From Brenneria salicis ATCC 15712 = DSM 30166 (lineage in GTDB: Bacteria; Pseudomonadota; Gammaproteobacteria; Enterobacterales; Enterobacteriaceae), in contig NZ_QNRY01000001.1 in assembly GCF_003315515.1 (NCBI RefSeq), positions 1 to 64,000 on the forward strand: a stretch of DNA of 64,000 bases, written 5' to 3'. Below, piece by piece: positions 39,248 through 49,863 of the stretch. Within the stretch, counting starts at the first letter, position 1. Every line of letters starts with the position of its first letter. The notes below the pieces were generated by a model, which was given only the letters and a program-made list of their open reading frames with translations, was not told the DNA's origin and did no database searches. Made by a program: the position numbers and the translations under genes.

Positions 39248-39448
39248 TTAACCAAAGATTTTGTTCCAATAAAGGGATATCGGGATAATCAGCACCAACG
39301 CTGGCAGGAAATTGACGACCGAAAAAGTTTAATCTGGGCAATCCGCAATCCGACAGCAACCATAATGATGCCGCCACAGGCGGAAAAATCCCCCATGGTG
39401 ATCACCGTCATGAACGGCATGATCTGCTTGTAGACGCTGAGGTATGGA
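39248..39448 (-). pseudogene. C-terminal remnant of a DUF554 (YdfK/YqgA-type) membrane protein, frameshifted
   Basis: On the minus strand, directly after the LysE-type gene, one frame reads IMPFMTVITMGDFSACGGII then MVAVGLRIAQIKLFR. A shift of one base continues it as VVNFLPALVLIIPISLYWNK and a stop at 39248-39250. Both pieces match the last helices of DUF554 proteins. The N-terminal two thirds and any start are missing, so this is debris. The LysE gene ends against it. Confidence 0.65.
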
Positions 39449-39451
39449 ACA

Positions 39452-40078
39452 CTAAAGTGTCTTTACTACCATTCCAAACGCAGCCAGCATCATAATGAAT
39501 CCAGCTGACCGAAAAAGGAGTCGTTGCGCTTTTGCACTAGTGAGGAAGTGGCGTATTCTGAGCGCTGCGAGAATAAAGACTGCTCCAACAGTCAGAAGGA
39601 CGAACACGGTAAGCGGCACCAGCATTCCCCCCCATATCTGTAATGATACATTATCCAGAGAGATAACAAGAGGCAGTATCGCCAGATAGAAAGCGATGGT
39701 TTTAGGATTTCCAAGTGTTATGGTCAGCCCTGAAAACCAGGCAGATGCCAGTTCACGTTTTGTCGCTTTTTGGTCAATGTTCATTGCATGAGGCTGGCGA
39801 CACCAGAACTGCCATGCCAGTATGCATAAATAGAGTGAGGCAGCCCAGTTAATCAGCGTGAAGACGGATGTATAATTATGAGCGATCACCGCCAGACCAA
39901 ATACCGCTATAGATAAATAAATCAAGTCTCCGAGAATGAGTCCGGCCAACATCGTAAAACCAGTTACTGCTCCACCACTTACGCTACGAGCAACCAATGC
40001 GGTCATTCCCGGACCTGGAATTGCGGCAGCTAAACCGAGCGCAGCAATGTAAGATATGATTTGAGCAGTTCCTAACAT
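39452..40078 (-). CDS. LysE/RhtB-family amino acid exporter
   Basis: The 208-residue membrane protein has about six hydrophobic segments and the family signature AAAIPGPGMTALVARSVSGG near residue 18, with GNPKTIAFYLAILP near residue 123. Relatives export lysine, homoserine, threonine or leucine; the substrate here is not clear. The gene lies among an integrase fragment and a decayed membrane gene near tRNA-Lys and looks more AT-rich than the neighbouring core genes, which suggests it came with an island. It seems intact. Confidence 0.85.
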   Translation of the reverse strand: MLGTAQIISYIAALGLAAAIPGPGMTALVARSVSGGAVTGFTMLAGLILGDLIYLSIAVFGLAVIAHNYTSVFTLINWAASLYLCILAWQFWCRQPHAMNIDQKATKRELASAWFSGLTITLGNPKTIAFYLAILPLVISLDNVSLQIWGGMLVPLTVFVLLTVGAVFILAALRIRHFLTSAKAQRLLFRSAGFIMMLAAFGMVVKTL

Positions 40079-40114
40079 GATTATTCCTTTAAAAATAAAA
40101 TGTGGGGAGGGTGG

Positions 40115-40306
40115 TTATTTAAAATTGTTGTCCATAGATATTTGAGTCTGAGCAACGACAGCTCGGGCAAAGACAAGATAAATCCAACTTTGGTTAAGTG
40201 GTGCGGATGCTAATGATGCGCCATGATTTCTCAGGTCATCTTTGGTCGTAAATGGAAGAGCGTTCACTCCATTTGCTGTTAATGCTTCAACATCAGCAGA
40301 GGTCAA
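40115..40306 (-). CDS. Unrecognised short reading frame, possibly a C-terminal fragment
   Basis: The frame gives 63 residues from a TTG codon (LTSADVEALTANGVNALPFT onward) and ends QISMDNNFK. The reading frame stays open further upstream without a good start, so it may be the tail of a lost gene. I do not recognise it. It lies between the LysE gene and the integrase fragment, all on the same strand. Confidence 0.25.
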   Translation of the reverse strand: MTSADVEALTANGVNALPFTTKDDLRNHGASLASAPLNQSWIYLVFARAVVAQTQISMDNNFK

Positions 40307-40319
40307 GCCTTTTAAAGGT

Positions 40320-40556
40320 TCACCACCGGGTCGGCAGGTTGATAAACAGGCTGTCCACCCCCAGCCGCTCCCGTTCAGCTTCTTCCTGTTCCAGTTTCTG
40401 TCGAACCGAGGCGTTTGTGACGAAAACGCCAGATTTTTTACCGTTGGTTCTGATGAACAGGATCAGTCGCTGCCCATCGGACAGTTCGTAATCTTTATTA
40501 GCGGGTTTTGCCTTCTGAACTTCAGAGGCAGACAAAGGACGGGTAAGAACAGCCAT
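40320..40556 (-). pseudogene. Truncated tyrosine-type integrase (N-terminal arm-binding domain only)
   Basis: The first 40 or so residues (MAVLTRPLSASEVQKAKPAN, then KDYELSDGQRLILFIRTNG) match the N-terminal arm-type DNA-binding domain (DUF4102) of P4-like integrases. The sequence then runs into unrelated residues and stops at 78. The catalytic domain is absent. The fragment lies about 250 bases from the 3' end of tRNA-Lys and points away from it, the normal place for an island integrase. It marks a former integration event. Confidence 0.7.
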
Positions 40557-40807
40557 AAAAACACTCCTTATGTGTCAGTGGAAAATGACAGTGATGGAGT
40601 CGTGCAATATTCTGTTTTCAGAGGTGTTTTTCAGCAAAAAACCCAAAATGGTCCAACAAGATTTTTACCACCAGAGTCGTAGGCCCATTTGCTTCGGCTA
40701 CCCCAACATACGGAAGGCCACATACAGACGAAAAAAACCATATCCTGTTGAAAGTGATACGGCTTTCTTACTTCCCTGAATTCTATAAGACATCCCTGGA
40801 AATATGA

Positions 40808-40883
40808 TGGTGGGTCGTGCAGGATTCGAACCTGCGACCAATTGATTAAAAGTCAACTGCTCTACCAACTGAGCTAACGACCC
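40808..40883 (-). tRNA. tRNA-Lys (anticodon TTT)
   Basis: The 76-base gene on the minus strand begins GGGTCGTTAGCTCAG, has the anticodon loop GACTTTTAATC (anticodon TTT), the T loop GGTTCGAATCC, and ends ACGACCCACCA with CCA encoded. Acceptor and T stems pair fully. E. coli has a cluster of Lys and Val tRNAs at this locus; only one is present here. Confidence 0.97.
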
Positions 40884-41010
40884 AAATTTCATGCTGCTTT
40901 AGCGTTTCGTTCTTGCCTTGGCAACGGCGGCATATATTACTAATTTAAATTGCCAGCGCAACCTATTTTCTATAAAAACGATTTGACTGCTTATTCTTAA
41001 GACATTCAGG

Positions 41011-41043
41011 CACAAAAATTGCGCATAATGCGCAATTTTTGTG
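41011..41043 (-). terminator. Terminator of the tolB-pal-cpoB operon
   Basis: A 33-base near-perfect palindrome (CACAAAAATTGCGCAT, one base, and its mirror) starts 15 bases past the cpoB stop on the minus strand. The GC stem is flanked by A and T tracts. Confidence 0.8.
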
Positions 41044-41057
41044 TTTGTAGGAAACGA

Positions 41058-41831
41058 TCACGAAGTGGATAAGCGTTTTTGAGCTTGCTTTGCACTTTCC
41101 GTATTGGGATACATTTTTACCACTTGCTGGTAAACGGCTTTGGCTTTATCCGTCTGTCCTTTATCCTGCATAATCACCCCAACTTTAAATAACGCTTCGG
41201 CGCTTTTCGGCGATTTAGGGTAATTTTTCACCACATTGGCAAAATAGTAGGCGGCATCGTCTTTTTTGCCCTTGTTATAGTTCAACTGCCCCAGCCAGTA
41301 GTTGGCATTAGGTTGATAAGTTGAATCCGGGTATTGTTTGACGAAAGCCTGAAATGCGCTGATTGCCTGATCGTACTGTTTTTTCTCCAGTACCAGCGCC
41401 ACCGCCTCATTGTAATCCCGATTCACATCACCGGTGGTCGCGGCGGGCGCCGCATTGTTTGCGGCCCCGGTGTCCGCACCTGTAGCGGGCGCACTGTCTG
41501 TTGAGGCTGCGGCGGGTGACGATGAACTCAATCCATCAATCTGCTGATAGATCTGTTTTTGGCGTTCAACAACCTGATTCAGTTGATACTGGCTTTCCTG
41601 AATCTGCCCGCGCAGGTTGTCGATATCACGCTGCGTATCAGAGAGTTGTTGCTGAAGTTGGGTTAAAAGCTGACCGTGAGCGTTGGAGATACGCTCTAAC
41701 TGAGTGACTCGATCTTCTACCGAGCCTGATCCGGCATTACTGATTGGCGCTTGGGCGGTAGCGGCCCAGGGAACCGCTACGCCAACCAGTAACGACAGAC
41801 CCAACAAGTGACGTCTGAGGTTACTGTTCAT
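41058..41831 (-). CDS. cpoB: Cell division coordinator CpoB (YbgF)
   Basis: CpoB links peptidoglycan synthesis by PBP1B with Tol-mediated outer membrane constriction. The 257-residue protein has a signal peptide (cleaved near ATA/QA at about residue 27). A Gln-rich trimerising coiled coil spans residues about 40-100, then an Ala/Thr-rich linker. TPR repeats fill the C-terminal half (YNEAVALVLEKKQYDQAISA and PNANYWLGQLNYNKGKKDDA). It starts nine bases after pal. Confidence 0.95.
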   Translation of the reverse strand: MNSNLRRHLLGLSLLVGVAVPWAATAQAPISNAGSGSVEDRVTQLERISNAHGQLLTQLQQQLSDTQRDIDNLRGQIQESQYQLNQVVERQKQIYQQIDGLSSSSPAAASTDSAPATGADTGAANNAAPAATTGDVNRDYNEAVALVLEKKQYDQAISAFQAFVKQYPDSTYQPNANYWLGQLNYNKGKKDDAAYYFANVVKNYPKSPKSAEALFKVGVIMQDKGQTDKAKAVYQQVVKMYPNTESAKQAQKRLSTS

Positions 41832-41840
41832 GCGATACTC

Positions 41841-42350
41841 TTAATATACCAGAACGGCACGACGGTTTTTGGCATATGCCGCTTCGTCGTGGCCCAGAAC
41901 GGCTGGTTTTTCTTTACCGTAAGATACGATAGAGATTTGATCAGAGGAAACGCCTTTACCTTGCAGATACATTTGTACCGCGTTGGCACGACGCTCACCC
42001 AGAGCGATGTTGTACTCAGGCGTACCACGTTCGTCCGCATGACCTTCGATAGTCACTTTGTAAGACGGGTTGCTACGCAGGAATGCGGCATGAGCGTCCA
42101 GCATTTGGGCGAAATCAGAGCGAATATCGTATTTATCCATATCGAAATATACGATGTTGTTACGCTGTAATTCTTGCATTTGCAGACGAGCCTGCTCGGA
42201 AGAAGATGTGTTGCTGCCGTCCATCATGCCGTTGCTGCCGGCACCCATGGAAGATTGGTCATTGTCCGCATTCTTGTTGGAGCTACATGCGGCCACTGCC
42301 AGTACCGGCAGAGCCAACATAAGGCCTTTCAGCACTTTATTGAATTGCAT
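41841..42350 (-). CDS. pal: Peptidoglycan-associated lipoprotein Pal
   Basis: Pal anchors the outer membrane to peptidoglycan and is the outer membrane partner of TolB. The 169-residue precursor has a lipobox ending in VAAC (lipidated Cys near residue 22) and an OmpA-like domain with the [20 protein letters not shown] peptidoglycan-binding stretch. An ATG at 42383 would place 11 charged residues before the signal; the ATG at 42350 ([12 protein letters not shown]) is the proper one. Confidence 0.97.
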   Translation of the reverse strand: MQFNKVLKGLMLALPVLAVAACSSNKNADNDQSSMGAGSNGMMDGSNTSSSEQARLQMQELQRNNIVYFDMDKYDIRSDFAQMLDAHAAFLRSNPSYKVTIEGHADERGTPEYNIALGERRANAVQMYLQGKGVSSDQISIVSYGKEKPAVLGHDEAAYAKNRRAVLVY

Positions 42351-42391
42351 CTCTTTATGTCCTTTGACTAGTTTATTGTACATTTATGCAC

Positions 42392-43684
42392 TCATAGATA
42401 CGGCGACCAGGCAGGAAATTTGACCTGTCCATCAGTTGCCGGAAGACGCGCTTTGAAACGCCCATCCGTCGAAACCAGTTGTAACACGGAACCTAAGCCT
42501 TGCTTAGAGCTATAGATAACCATTGTGCCATTCGGCGCGATACTCGGCGTTTCGTCCAGGAACGTGTCCGTTAATACTTGCACGGCGCCCGTTTCCAGAT
42601 CCTGTTTGGCGATGTGCTGAGCCCCGCTATTGGATGCCACCATCACCAGAGATTTACCATCGGCGCTCACTTCAGAGTCCTGATTCTGGGCGCCTTCCCA
42701 GGTCAGACGCTGCGGCGAACCACCGTTGACATTAATTTTATAAACCTGAGGACGTCCGGCCTGATCGGAAGTATAGGCCAGCGTCTGATTATCCGGGAAC
42801 CAGCTTGGCTCGGTGTTATTGCTGCGTCCATCGGTCACCTGACTGATCTGGCCGGAGCTCAGATTCATCACATACAGGTTCAGACTACCGCTTTTAGACA
42901 AGGCAAATGCCAGTTTGCTGCCATCGAGAGAGAAAGAGGGCGCCCCATTATGGCGAGGGAATGACGCAACCTGTCGGATGGCGCCGTTTGCCAGCGTCTG
43001 GATCACCAACGCAGAGCGACCGCTTTCAAACGAGACATAAGCAAGCTTGCTGCCATCGGGAGACCAGGCCGGCGACATCAACGGTTCTGGCGAACGATGT
43101 ACGACAAATTGGTTATAGCCATCGTAATCCGCAACCCGCAATTCATAAGGGAACTGACCGCCATTGGTCTGCACGACATAAGCGATACGGGTGCGGAACG
43201 CGCCTTTGATGCCGCTCAGTTTCTCAAATACTTCATCACTGGCGGTGTGCGCAGCATAACGTAACCATTGTTTGGTCACTTTGAACTGGTTTTGCGCCAA
43301 TACGCTACCCGGATTGCCGAAGGTATCAACCAATTGGTAAGAGATAACATAGCTGCCGTCAGCGCTAGGCTGAACCTGCCCGACCACAACGGCATCAATA
43401 CCCAGCGCAGTCCAGGCCGCTGGCGTAACTTCAGATGCCGTAGACGGTTGCTGAGGCATACGGTTGGCGTCAATAGGATTGAACTTGCCGCTGTTGCGCA
43501 AGTCAGCGCCCACGATGCCACCGATATCCTCTGGCGCTGCCCCTGCCCCGGCCCATTTAAACGGCACGACGCCAATCGGACGTGCGGAGTCTACCCCTTG
43601 GGTAATCTCTATACGGACTTCCGCATGCACCGCCGCGGCAAACAGCATTAAAAAGCTTAATGCAACTTTCAGTACCTGCTTCAT
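42392..43684 (-). CDS. tolB: Tol-Pal system periplasmic protein TolB
   Basis: TolB is a periplasmic six-bladed propeller that releases Pal from peptidoglycan under control of TolA. The 430-residue protein has a signal peptide (cleaved near HA/EVRIEI at residue 22), whose mature N-terminus is the known TolA-contacting arm. An N-terminal domain and WD40-like repeats ([45 protein letters not shown]) follow. It is separated from tolA by 140 bases, consistent with a second promoter. Confidence 0.97.
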   Translation of the reverse strand: MKQVLKVALSFLMLFAAAVHAEVRIEITQGVDSARPIGVVPFKWAGAGAAPEDIGGIVGADLRNSGKFNPIDANRMPQQPSTASEVTPAAWTALGIDAVVVGQVQPSADGSYVISYQLVDTFGNPGSVLAQNQFKVTKQWLRYAAHTASDEVFEKLSGIKGAFRTRIAYVVQTNGGQFPYELRVADYDGYNQFVVHRSPEPLMSPAWSPDGSKLAYVSFESGRSALVIQTLANGAIRQVASFPRHNGAPSFSLDGSKLAFALSKSGSLNLYVMNLSSGQISQVTDGRSNNTEPSWFPDNQTLAYTSDQAGRPQVYKINVNGGSPQRLTWEGAQNQDSEVSADGKSLVMVASNSGAQHIAKQDLETGAVQVLTDTFLDETPSIAPNGTMVIYSSKQGLGSVLQLVSTDGRFKARLPATDGQVKFPAWSPYL

Positions 43685-43825
43685 TTCATCTCCCTTATCC
43701 AGACTAAGAAGTCTGCGATAAATTAGCAGAATTTTAACAAAAACAAACCAATGTCAACAAAACACCCTAACCTGGTTTGCTTACCATAGTAATAATCTTA
43801 AACCTATATAGGTAAACAGCCTGGG

Positions 43826-44953
43826 TTACTGTGGTTTAAAGTCTATCGGCGCATTTTTGAAAGCCTCATAAACCTCTGAACTTGGCGGCTTGGGAATTCT
43901 CGCTTGTTTCGCGGCGGCAATCGCCGCCTGACACAAGGCAGCATCGCCCCCCTCCGCATTCACATCGATCAGCAGACCGTCAGGAGCCAGTTTGATGCGT
44001 AATGTACAGGTCCGGCCTTTATACAATTGCCAGTCGTAAAACTTGCTCTGAATGGCGCTGCGAACCTGACTACCGTAACTATCGAGCGCAGCGCCTGACG
44101 CGCCGCTCTTCTTGTTGTTCCCTACCCCGGCAGGCGCGCCGCCGCCAGATTGAGGCGCATTTTTCGATGACGCCAGGCCGCCCAGCAAATCATCAACCGA
44201 ACTCTCCTGCTTAGCCGCTTCCGCGGCTGCTTTCTTCTTCTCTTCCGCTGCTTTCTTAGCTGCTGCGGCGGCTTGCGCTTTCTTCGCTGCCTCAGCCTCG
44301 GCTTTTTGCTTAGCAGCGTCCGCCCTGGCCGTTTCAGCGGCTTTCTGCTTAGCGTCTTCGGCTGCCTTGGCTCTGGCTTCTTCTTCCGCCTGTTTCTTCG
44401 CCGCAGCAGCAGCAGCGGCGGCTTGTTTCCTGGCTTCTTCTTCCGCTTGCTTTTTGGCGTCCGCCGCCGCTTTCGCCTGTCGCTCAGCTTCTTCTTTTGC
44501 CTTAGCAGCCGCGGCTTCAGCTTGTCGTTGCTGCGCTTTGGCTTGCTGGGCCGCCTCTTCCGCCTGTTTACGCTGTTGAGCTTGCTCCTCAGCCTGCTTT
44601 TTGGCCTCTTCCTGGGCCTGCAAACGCTCTTTTTCCAGTTCCTTCAACCGCTGTTGCTCGGCAGCCTGCTTCTGCTGCAATTCCTCGGCCTGTTGCTCGG
44701 CTTGTTTTTTTCGTAATTCCTCAGAACGCTTTGCATCGGTTTGCTGTTGCTGCTGCCGATTGTATTGCTCAACGACAGCACTGGGATCAACCATCACAGC
44801 ATCAATGGATGAACCACCGCCACCACCGCCGCTGGCATCCATCGTTTGAGTCAACGAACTCCAAAGCAGCAAAGCAATCAGTATGATGTGCAGAACAGCC
44901 GAAATAATAACGGCGCGTTTCAGCTTATCGTTTTGTTCGGTTGCCTTTAGCAC
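43826..44953 (-). CDS. tolA: Tol-Pal system protein TolA
   Basis: TolA spans the periplasm and couples the TolQR motor to TolB and Pal. The 375-residue protein has one N-terminal membrane helix with the SxxxH motif (SAVLH, residues 18-22) that meets TolQR. A very long Ala/Lys/Glu/Gln helical domain spans residues about 60-255 and is somewhat shorter than in E. coli (421 residues in all). A globular C-terminal domain from about residue 290 contains CTLRIKLAPDGLLIDV. Confidence 0.96.
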   Translation of the reverse strand: MLKATEQNDKLKRAVIISAVLHIILIALLLWSSLTQTMDASGGGGGGSSIDAVMVDPSAVVEQYNRQQQQQTDAKRSEELRKKQAEQQAEELQQKQAAEQQRLKELEKERLQAQEEAKKQAEEQAQQRKQAEEAAQQAKAQQRQAEAAAAKAKEEAERQAKAAADAKKQAEEEARKQAAAAAAAAKKQAEEEARAKAAEDAKQKAAETARADAAKQKAEAEAAKKAQAAAAAKKAAEEKKKAAAEAAKQESSVDDLLGGLASSKNAPQSGGGAPAGVGNNKKSGASGAALDSYGSQVRSAIQSKFYDWQLYKGRTCTLRIKLAPDGLLIDVNAEGGDAALCQAAIAAAKQARIPKPPSSEVYEAFKNAPIDFKPQ

Positions 44954-45017
44954 AAGCGATTCCCAAAAACAGTGTTGCCAGAAATATGCTTCACGATCAT
45001 TACGGTGATGATCTCAT

Positions 45018-45443
45018 TTAAATCGGTTGCGTCATCAAACCAACTGAATTGACCCCAGCCTGATGCAGCAGGTTTAACGCCTTGATGATCTCATCATAAG
45101 GAACATCCTTCGCACCGCCAATTAAAAAGACGGTTTTAGGATTAGCCGCCAAACGTGATTGCGCTTCCGCAACCACCTGTTCAGCCGGCAACTGTTCCAT
45201 TCTATTCTGCTCAACAACCAGGCTGTACTGACCGACGCCTGATACCTCGACGATGACCGGCGGATTATCATTACTGGAAACGGTTTTCGAATCCGTCGCT
45301 TCCGGCAAATCCACTTCAACGCTCTGCGTGATAATCGGTGCGGTGGCCATAAAAATCAGCAGCAAAACCAACAATACGTCCAGCAACGGAACGATGTTGA
45401 TCTCCGACTTCAGTTCACGACGTCCTCTGCGTACTCGTGCCAT
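45018..45443 (-). CDS. tolR: Tol-Pal system proton-motor protein TolR
   Basis: TolR forms the rotor or plug of the TolQR proton channel. The 141-residue protein has a single membrane helix with the essential Asp in IVPLLDVLLVLLLIFMATAP (near residue 23) and a periplasmic domain ending in AGVNSVGLMTQPI. It begins 12 bases after tolQ. Confidence 0.97.
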   Translation of the reverse strand: MARVRRGRRELKSEINIVPLLDVLLVLLLIFMATAPIITQSVEVDLPEATDSKTVSSNDNPPVIVEVSGVGQYSLVVEQNRMEQLPAEQVVAEAQSRLAANPKTVFLIGGAKDVPYDEIIKALNLLHQAGVNSVGLMTQPI

Positions 45444-45455
45444 GCTGCCCCCTGA

Positions 45456-46543
<1,088 letters not shown>

Positions 46544-46625
46544 TCTATATCCCGGTAACGCATTAGACATCGCTACTATACGCAAGAGAAATGAGGTTTG
46601 GAATGGATTGTGACAGCGGAAATAA

Positions 46626-46656
46626 AATAATTATGGGTTGCGCCGCAACCCATAAC
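46626..46656 (-). terminator. Terminator of the cyd operon
   Basis: A perfect 25-base palindrome (TTATGGGTTGCG, one base, CGCAACCCATAA) lies 20 bases past the ybgE stop. On the minus strand it is followed by TTATTTTATTT. Confidence 0.8.
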
Positions 46657-46676
46657 AAAACGGAATAGGCGCTATT

Positions 46677-46970
46677 TTAACTAAAGAAGTAATACAAACC
46701 TGCGCACAGGATCACAAAGGCCGGAAGCGGCGAGAAAAACGCACGCCAGCGCAGACGCCGTGGACGAAAACCGACGCCATGAACCACACCAGCGCACACC
46801 GCCCAAATCAGCAAAAGCCCCTGCCATACGGATAATTCACTGGTGCGGGCGGCAAAACGCGCCGGATCCCAGAAAACACATCCCGCCACCAGAAGGGCCA
46901 AGATCAGGGAAAGAGCCCTTATCGGGCTCTTATCCATCAGGCGGTAAAGTTTATCGACCAAATCACTCAT
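46677..46970 (-). CDS. ybgE: Cyd operon protein YbgE
   Basis: The 97-residue membrane protein has three hydrophobic segments and begins MSDLVDKLYRLMDKSPIRAL, the YbgE pattern. It is always encoded after cydABX; its role in bd oxidase function is not established. Its ATG overlaps the cydX stop by four bases. Confidence 0.9.
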   Translation of the reverse strand: MSDLVDKLYRLMDKSPIRALSLILALLVAGCVFWDPARFAARTSELSVWQGLLLIWAVCAGVVHGVGFRPRRLRWRAFFSPLPAFVILCAGLYYFFS

Positions 46971-47083
46971 TGAGTTTTATCTTCAGCCGCTTTGCTTGAC
47001 TCACTTTGCTCAAGCGCCAGGGCGGTGATAATCCCCAGAGAACAAGCAAGCAGCGTTCCGAGTATCCAGGCAAAATACCACAT
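46967..47083 (-). CDS. cydX: Cytochrome bd-I oxidase small subunit CydX
   Basis: The 38-residue peptide begins MWYFAWILGTLLACSLGIIT and continues as one membrane helix with a charged tail ending EDKTQ. This is CydX (YbgT), which stabilises the haem groups of CydAB. It lies 16 bases after cydB and overlaps ybgE. Confidence 0.95.
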   Translation of the reverse strand: MWYFAWILGTLLACSLGIITALALEQSESSKAAEDKTQ

Positions 47084-47099
47084 AAATTAAGCTCCTTAC

Positions 47100-48239
47100 T
47101 TAGTACAGAGAGTGAGTGTTTTGCTCAATATGTTCTTTGGTGATGCGTCCGAACATTTTGTAGTAACACCAGGCGGTATAAGACAGCACAATCGGCACGA
47201 AAATGATCGCCACAACCGTCATCACTTTCAAGGTCAACAGGCTGGAAGTCGCATCCCACATGGTGAGGCTGACATTCGGCACGGTTATCGATGGCATGAT
47301 GAACGGGAACATGGCAACGCCCGCCGTCAGAATCACACAAGCGATGGTCAGCGAGGAGAACAGGAAAGCCCACCCGCCTTTTTCCATTCTGGCTGTTGCG
47401 ATAGTCAGTAACGGTAACACCACGCCCAACACCGGAATCGCCCAGAGAATCGGATAATTGTTGAAGTTAATCAACCAGGCGCCAGCCTGATGCGCCACTT
47501 CTTTGTGCAGCGGGTTGGATTCCGCCGCCGTATTAATGACCGAGGTGACGACATAGCCGTCGATACCGTAAATGACCCAGACACCGGCCAGCGCGAATGT
47601 CACCATCATTATCAGCGCGGAAATCTGCGAAACCGACTTGGCGCGTACATGCAGGTCGCCCGTCGTTCGCATCATCAGATAGGTTGCCCCCTGCGTCAGA
47701 ATCATGGTCAGGCTGACAATACCCGCCACCAACCCGAACGGATTAAGAAGCTGGAAGAAATTGCCGGTGTAGTACAGACGCAAGTATTCATCCACATGGA
47801 ACGGCACACCCTGCAATAGGTTGCCGAAAGCCACGCCGATCACCACCGGCGGCACGAAACTGCCGATGAAAATGCCCCAGTCCCACATATTGCGCCAGCG
47901 TGGATCTTCAATTTTTGAACGATAGTCAAAACCCACCGGGCGGAAGAACAATGACGCCAGCACCAGAATCATGGCGATATAAAAGCCGGAAAAGGCTGCC
48001 GCATAGACCATGGGCCAGGCGGCGAACAATGCGCCGCCCGCGGTGATCAGCCATACCTGGTTGCCGTCCCAGTGCGGAGCGATGCTGTTGATCATTATGC
48101 GGCGCTCGGTATCTCCACGCCCCATCAGACGAACCAGCATGCCGACGCCCATGTCAAAACCATCGGTAATGGCGAAACCAATCAGCAGAATGCCGATCAA
48201 CAGCCACCAGATAAAACGTAAAACTTCATATTCAAACAT
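47100..48239 (-). CDS. cydB: Cytochrome bd-I ubiquinol oxidase subunit II
   Basis: CydB is the second core subunit of the high-affinity quinol oxidase. The 379-residue membrane protein begins MFEYEVLRFIWWLLIGILLI and has the GFDMGVGMLVRLMGR and HWDGNQVWLITAGGALFAAW segments, with the Asp and Trp residues of the family. It lies 13 bases after cydA. Confidence 0.97.
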   Translation of the reverse strand: MFEYEVLRFIWWLLIGILLIGFAITDGFDMGVGMLVRLMGRGDTERRIMINSIAPHWDGNQVWLITAGGALFAAWPMVYAAAFSGFYIAMILVLASLFFRPVGFDYRSKIEDPRWRNMWDWGIFIGSFVPPVVIGVAFGNLLQGVPFHVDEYLRLYYTGNFFQLLNPFGLVAGIVSLTMILTQGATYLMMRTTGDLHVRAKSVSQISALIMMVTFALAGVWVIYGIDGYVVTSVINTAAESNPLHKEVAHQAGAWLINFNNYPILWAIPVLGVVLPLLTIATARMEKGGWAFLFSSLTIACVILTAGVAMFPFIMPSITVPNVSLTMWDATSSLLTLKVMTVVAIIFVPIVLSYTAWCYYKMFGRITKEHIEQNTHSLY

Positions 48240-48252
48240 AGTGGACTCCTGT

Positions 48253-49821
48253 TTATCGTGCTTCCGACGCCGCCGCTATGGGTTGTTCAAAGTGGTAACG
48301 CCCCGTTTTCAGGCTGCTTGGACCAAGACGTGCGTGTTTGAACATCAGATACATCTCTGCGATCAGGAATAGCGTATACAGACCACAAATCAGCGCCATA
48401 GAGAACAGGATATCGCCCACGGTCAGTGATGAGGTGGCCACCGCAGTCGGCAATATTTCACCAATAGCCCAGGGCTGACGACCGTATTCAGCAACAAACC
48501 AGCCCGCTTCAACCGCAATCCACGGCAACGGAATACCGTACAGCGCGGCGCGATGCAGCCATTTTTTCTGACCAATTTTGCCGCGCAGCACCGTCCAGAA
48601 AGACAGACCGATGATCAGCAACATCAGGACGCCGCAAGCCACCATGATACGGAAAGAGAAGTACAACGGCGCAACGCGTGGAATAGAGTCTTTGGTTGCC
48701 TGTTGAATTTGCGCTTCCGTCGCATCCGACACTTTTGGCGTATAGCGTTTCAGCAACATACCGTAGCCCAGATCCTGTTTGGATTGGTTAAAGGCTTCTT
48801 TAACGGCGGGATCGGTGTTGCCCGCGCGCAGTTCTTCCAGCAACTGATAAGCCTTCATGCCATTACGGATACGAACCTGATGCTGTTCCATCAAGTCTTT
48901 CAGACCGAGTACTTCTTTATCCATCGAGCGTGTCACAATCAGGCCCAGAAGATAAGGTACCTGAATGGCATATTTGTTTTCCTGACTGTCCTGATCGGGA
49001 ATACCGAACAGCGTAAAACTTGCGGGCGCTGGTTGCGTTTCCCACTCGGCTTCAATCGCCGCCAGTTTGGTTTTCTGCACGTCGCCCATTTCATAACCGG
49101 ACTCATCGCCCAGCACGATAACGGACAAAACGGCAGCCAGACCGAAACTCGCTGCAATAGCGAAGGAACGCTTGGCGAAGGCAATATCGCGGCCTTTCAG
49201 CAGGTAGTAGGAACTGATCCCCAGAACGAACATAGCGCCGGTGGTATAGCCCGCCGCCACAGTGTGAACGAATTTCACCTGTGCAACCGGGTTCATCACC
49301 AGATCGGCGAAGCTCACCATTTCCATACGCATGGTTTCAAAATTGAAATCAGAAGCGATAGGATTCTGCATCCAGCCGTTGGCCACCAGGATCCACAACG
49401 CGGAAAAGTTTGAGCCCAGCGCGACCAGCCAGGTAACCGCCATATGTTGTACTTTCCCCAGACGGTCCCAGCCGAAGAAGAACAAGCCAACAAATGTAGA
49501 TTCAAGAAAGAACGCCATCAACCCTTCAATGGCCAACGGCGCGCCAAAAATGTCCCCGACATAATGCGAGAAATATGACCAGTTGGTGCCAAACTGAAAT
49601 TCCATGGTCAGCCCGGTGGCGACGCCCAGAGCAAAGTTAATGGCGAATAACTTGCCCCAGAATTTGGTCATATCTTTATAGATTTGTTTGCCAGACAACA
49701 CATAGACCGTTTCCATAATCGCCAGCAAAAACGCCATCCCCAACGTCAGCGGTACGAATAGAAAGTGGTACATTGCAGTTAAGGCAAACTGTAAGCGTGA
49801 CAGTTCGACTATATCAAACAT
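48253..49821 (-). CDS. cydA: Cytochrome bd-I ubiquinol oxidase subunit I
   Basis: CydA carries haems b558, b595 and d, oxidises ubiquinol and reduces oxygen at low tension. The 522-residue protein is of the long Q-loop type. Haem ligands are visible: His19 in TAMYHFLFV, His186 in [11 protein letters not shown], and a Met near 393 in [14 protein letters not shown] near residue 448 is the CydA hallmark. A start at 49863 would add 14 residues; GGAG just before the ATG at 49821 ([12 protein letters not shown]) decides for it. Confidence 0.98.
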   Translation of the reverse strand: MFDIVELSRLQFALTAMYHFLFVPLTLGMAFLLAIMETVYVLSGKQIYKDMTKFWGKLFAINFALGVATGLTMEFQFGTNWSYFSHYVGDIFGAPLAIEGLMAFFLESTFVGLFFFGWDRLGKVQHMAVTWLVALGSNFSALWILVANGWMQNPIASDFNFETMRMEMVSFADLVMNPVAQVKFVHTVAAGYTTGAMFVLGISSYYLLKGRDIAFAKRSFAIAASFGLAAVLSVIVLGDESGYEMGDVQKTKLAAIEAEWETQPAPASFTLFGIPDQDSQENKYAIQVPYLLGLIVTRSMDKEVLGLKDLMEQHQVRIRNGMKAYQLLEELRAGNTDPAVKEAFNQSKQDLGYGMLLKRYTPKVSDATEAQIQQATKDSIPRVAPLYFSFRIMVACGVLMLLIIGLSFWTVLRGKIGQKKWLHRAALYGIPLPWIAVEAGWFVAEYGRQPWAIGEILPTAVATSSLTVGDILFSMALICGLYTLFLIAEMYLMFKHARLGPSSLKTGRYHFEQPIAAASEAR

Positions 49822-49863
49822 CTTGACTCCTTGCCCCTCGCAGGAAGATTTTAGCTTGCACAA

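Noticed and set aside
39100-40807. Direct repeat of the tRNA-Lys 3' end as a distal attachment site
   Set aside because: I looked for a second copy of the GGTTCGAATCC...CCA end between nadA and the tRNA and found none, so the island borders cannot be drawn.
44273-44716. Open frame on the plus strand coding for a Leu/Phe/Ser-rich, apparently membrane-like protein
   Set aside because: It is the mirror of the repetitive Ala/Lys/Glu codons of tolA; the composition is an artefact of the opposite strand.
48553-49413. A 286-codon open frame opposite cydA
   Set aside because: Antisense shadow of a conserved gene, with no family resemblance.
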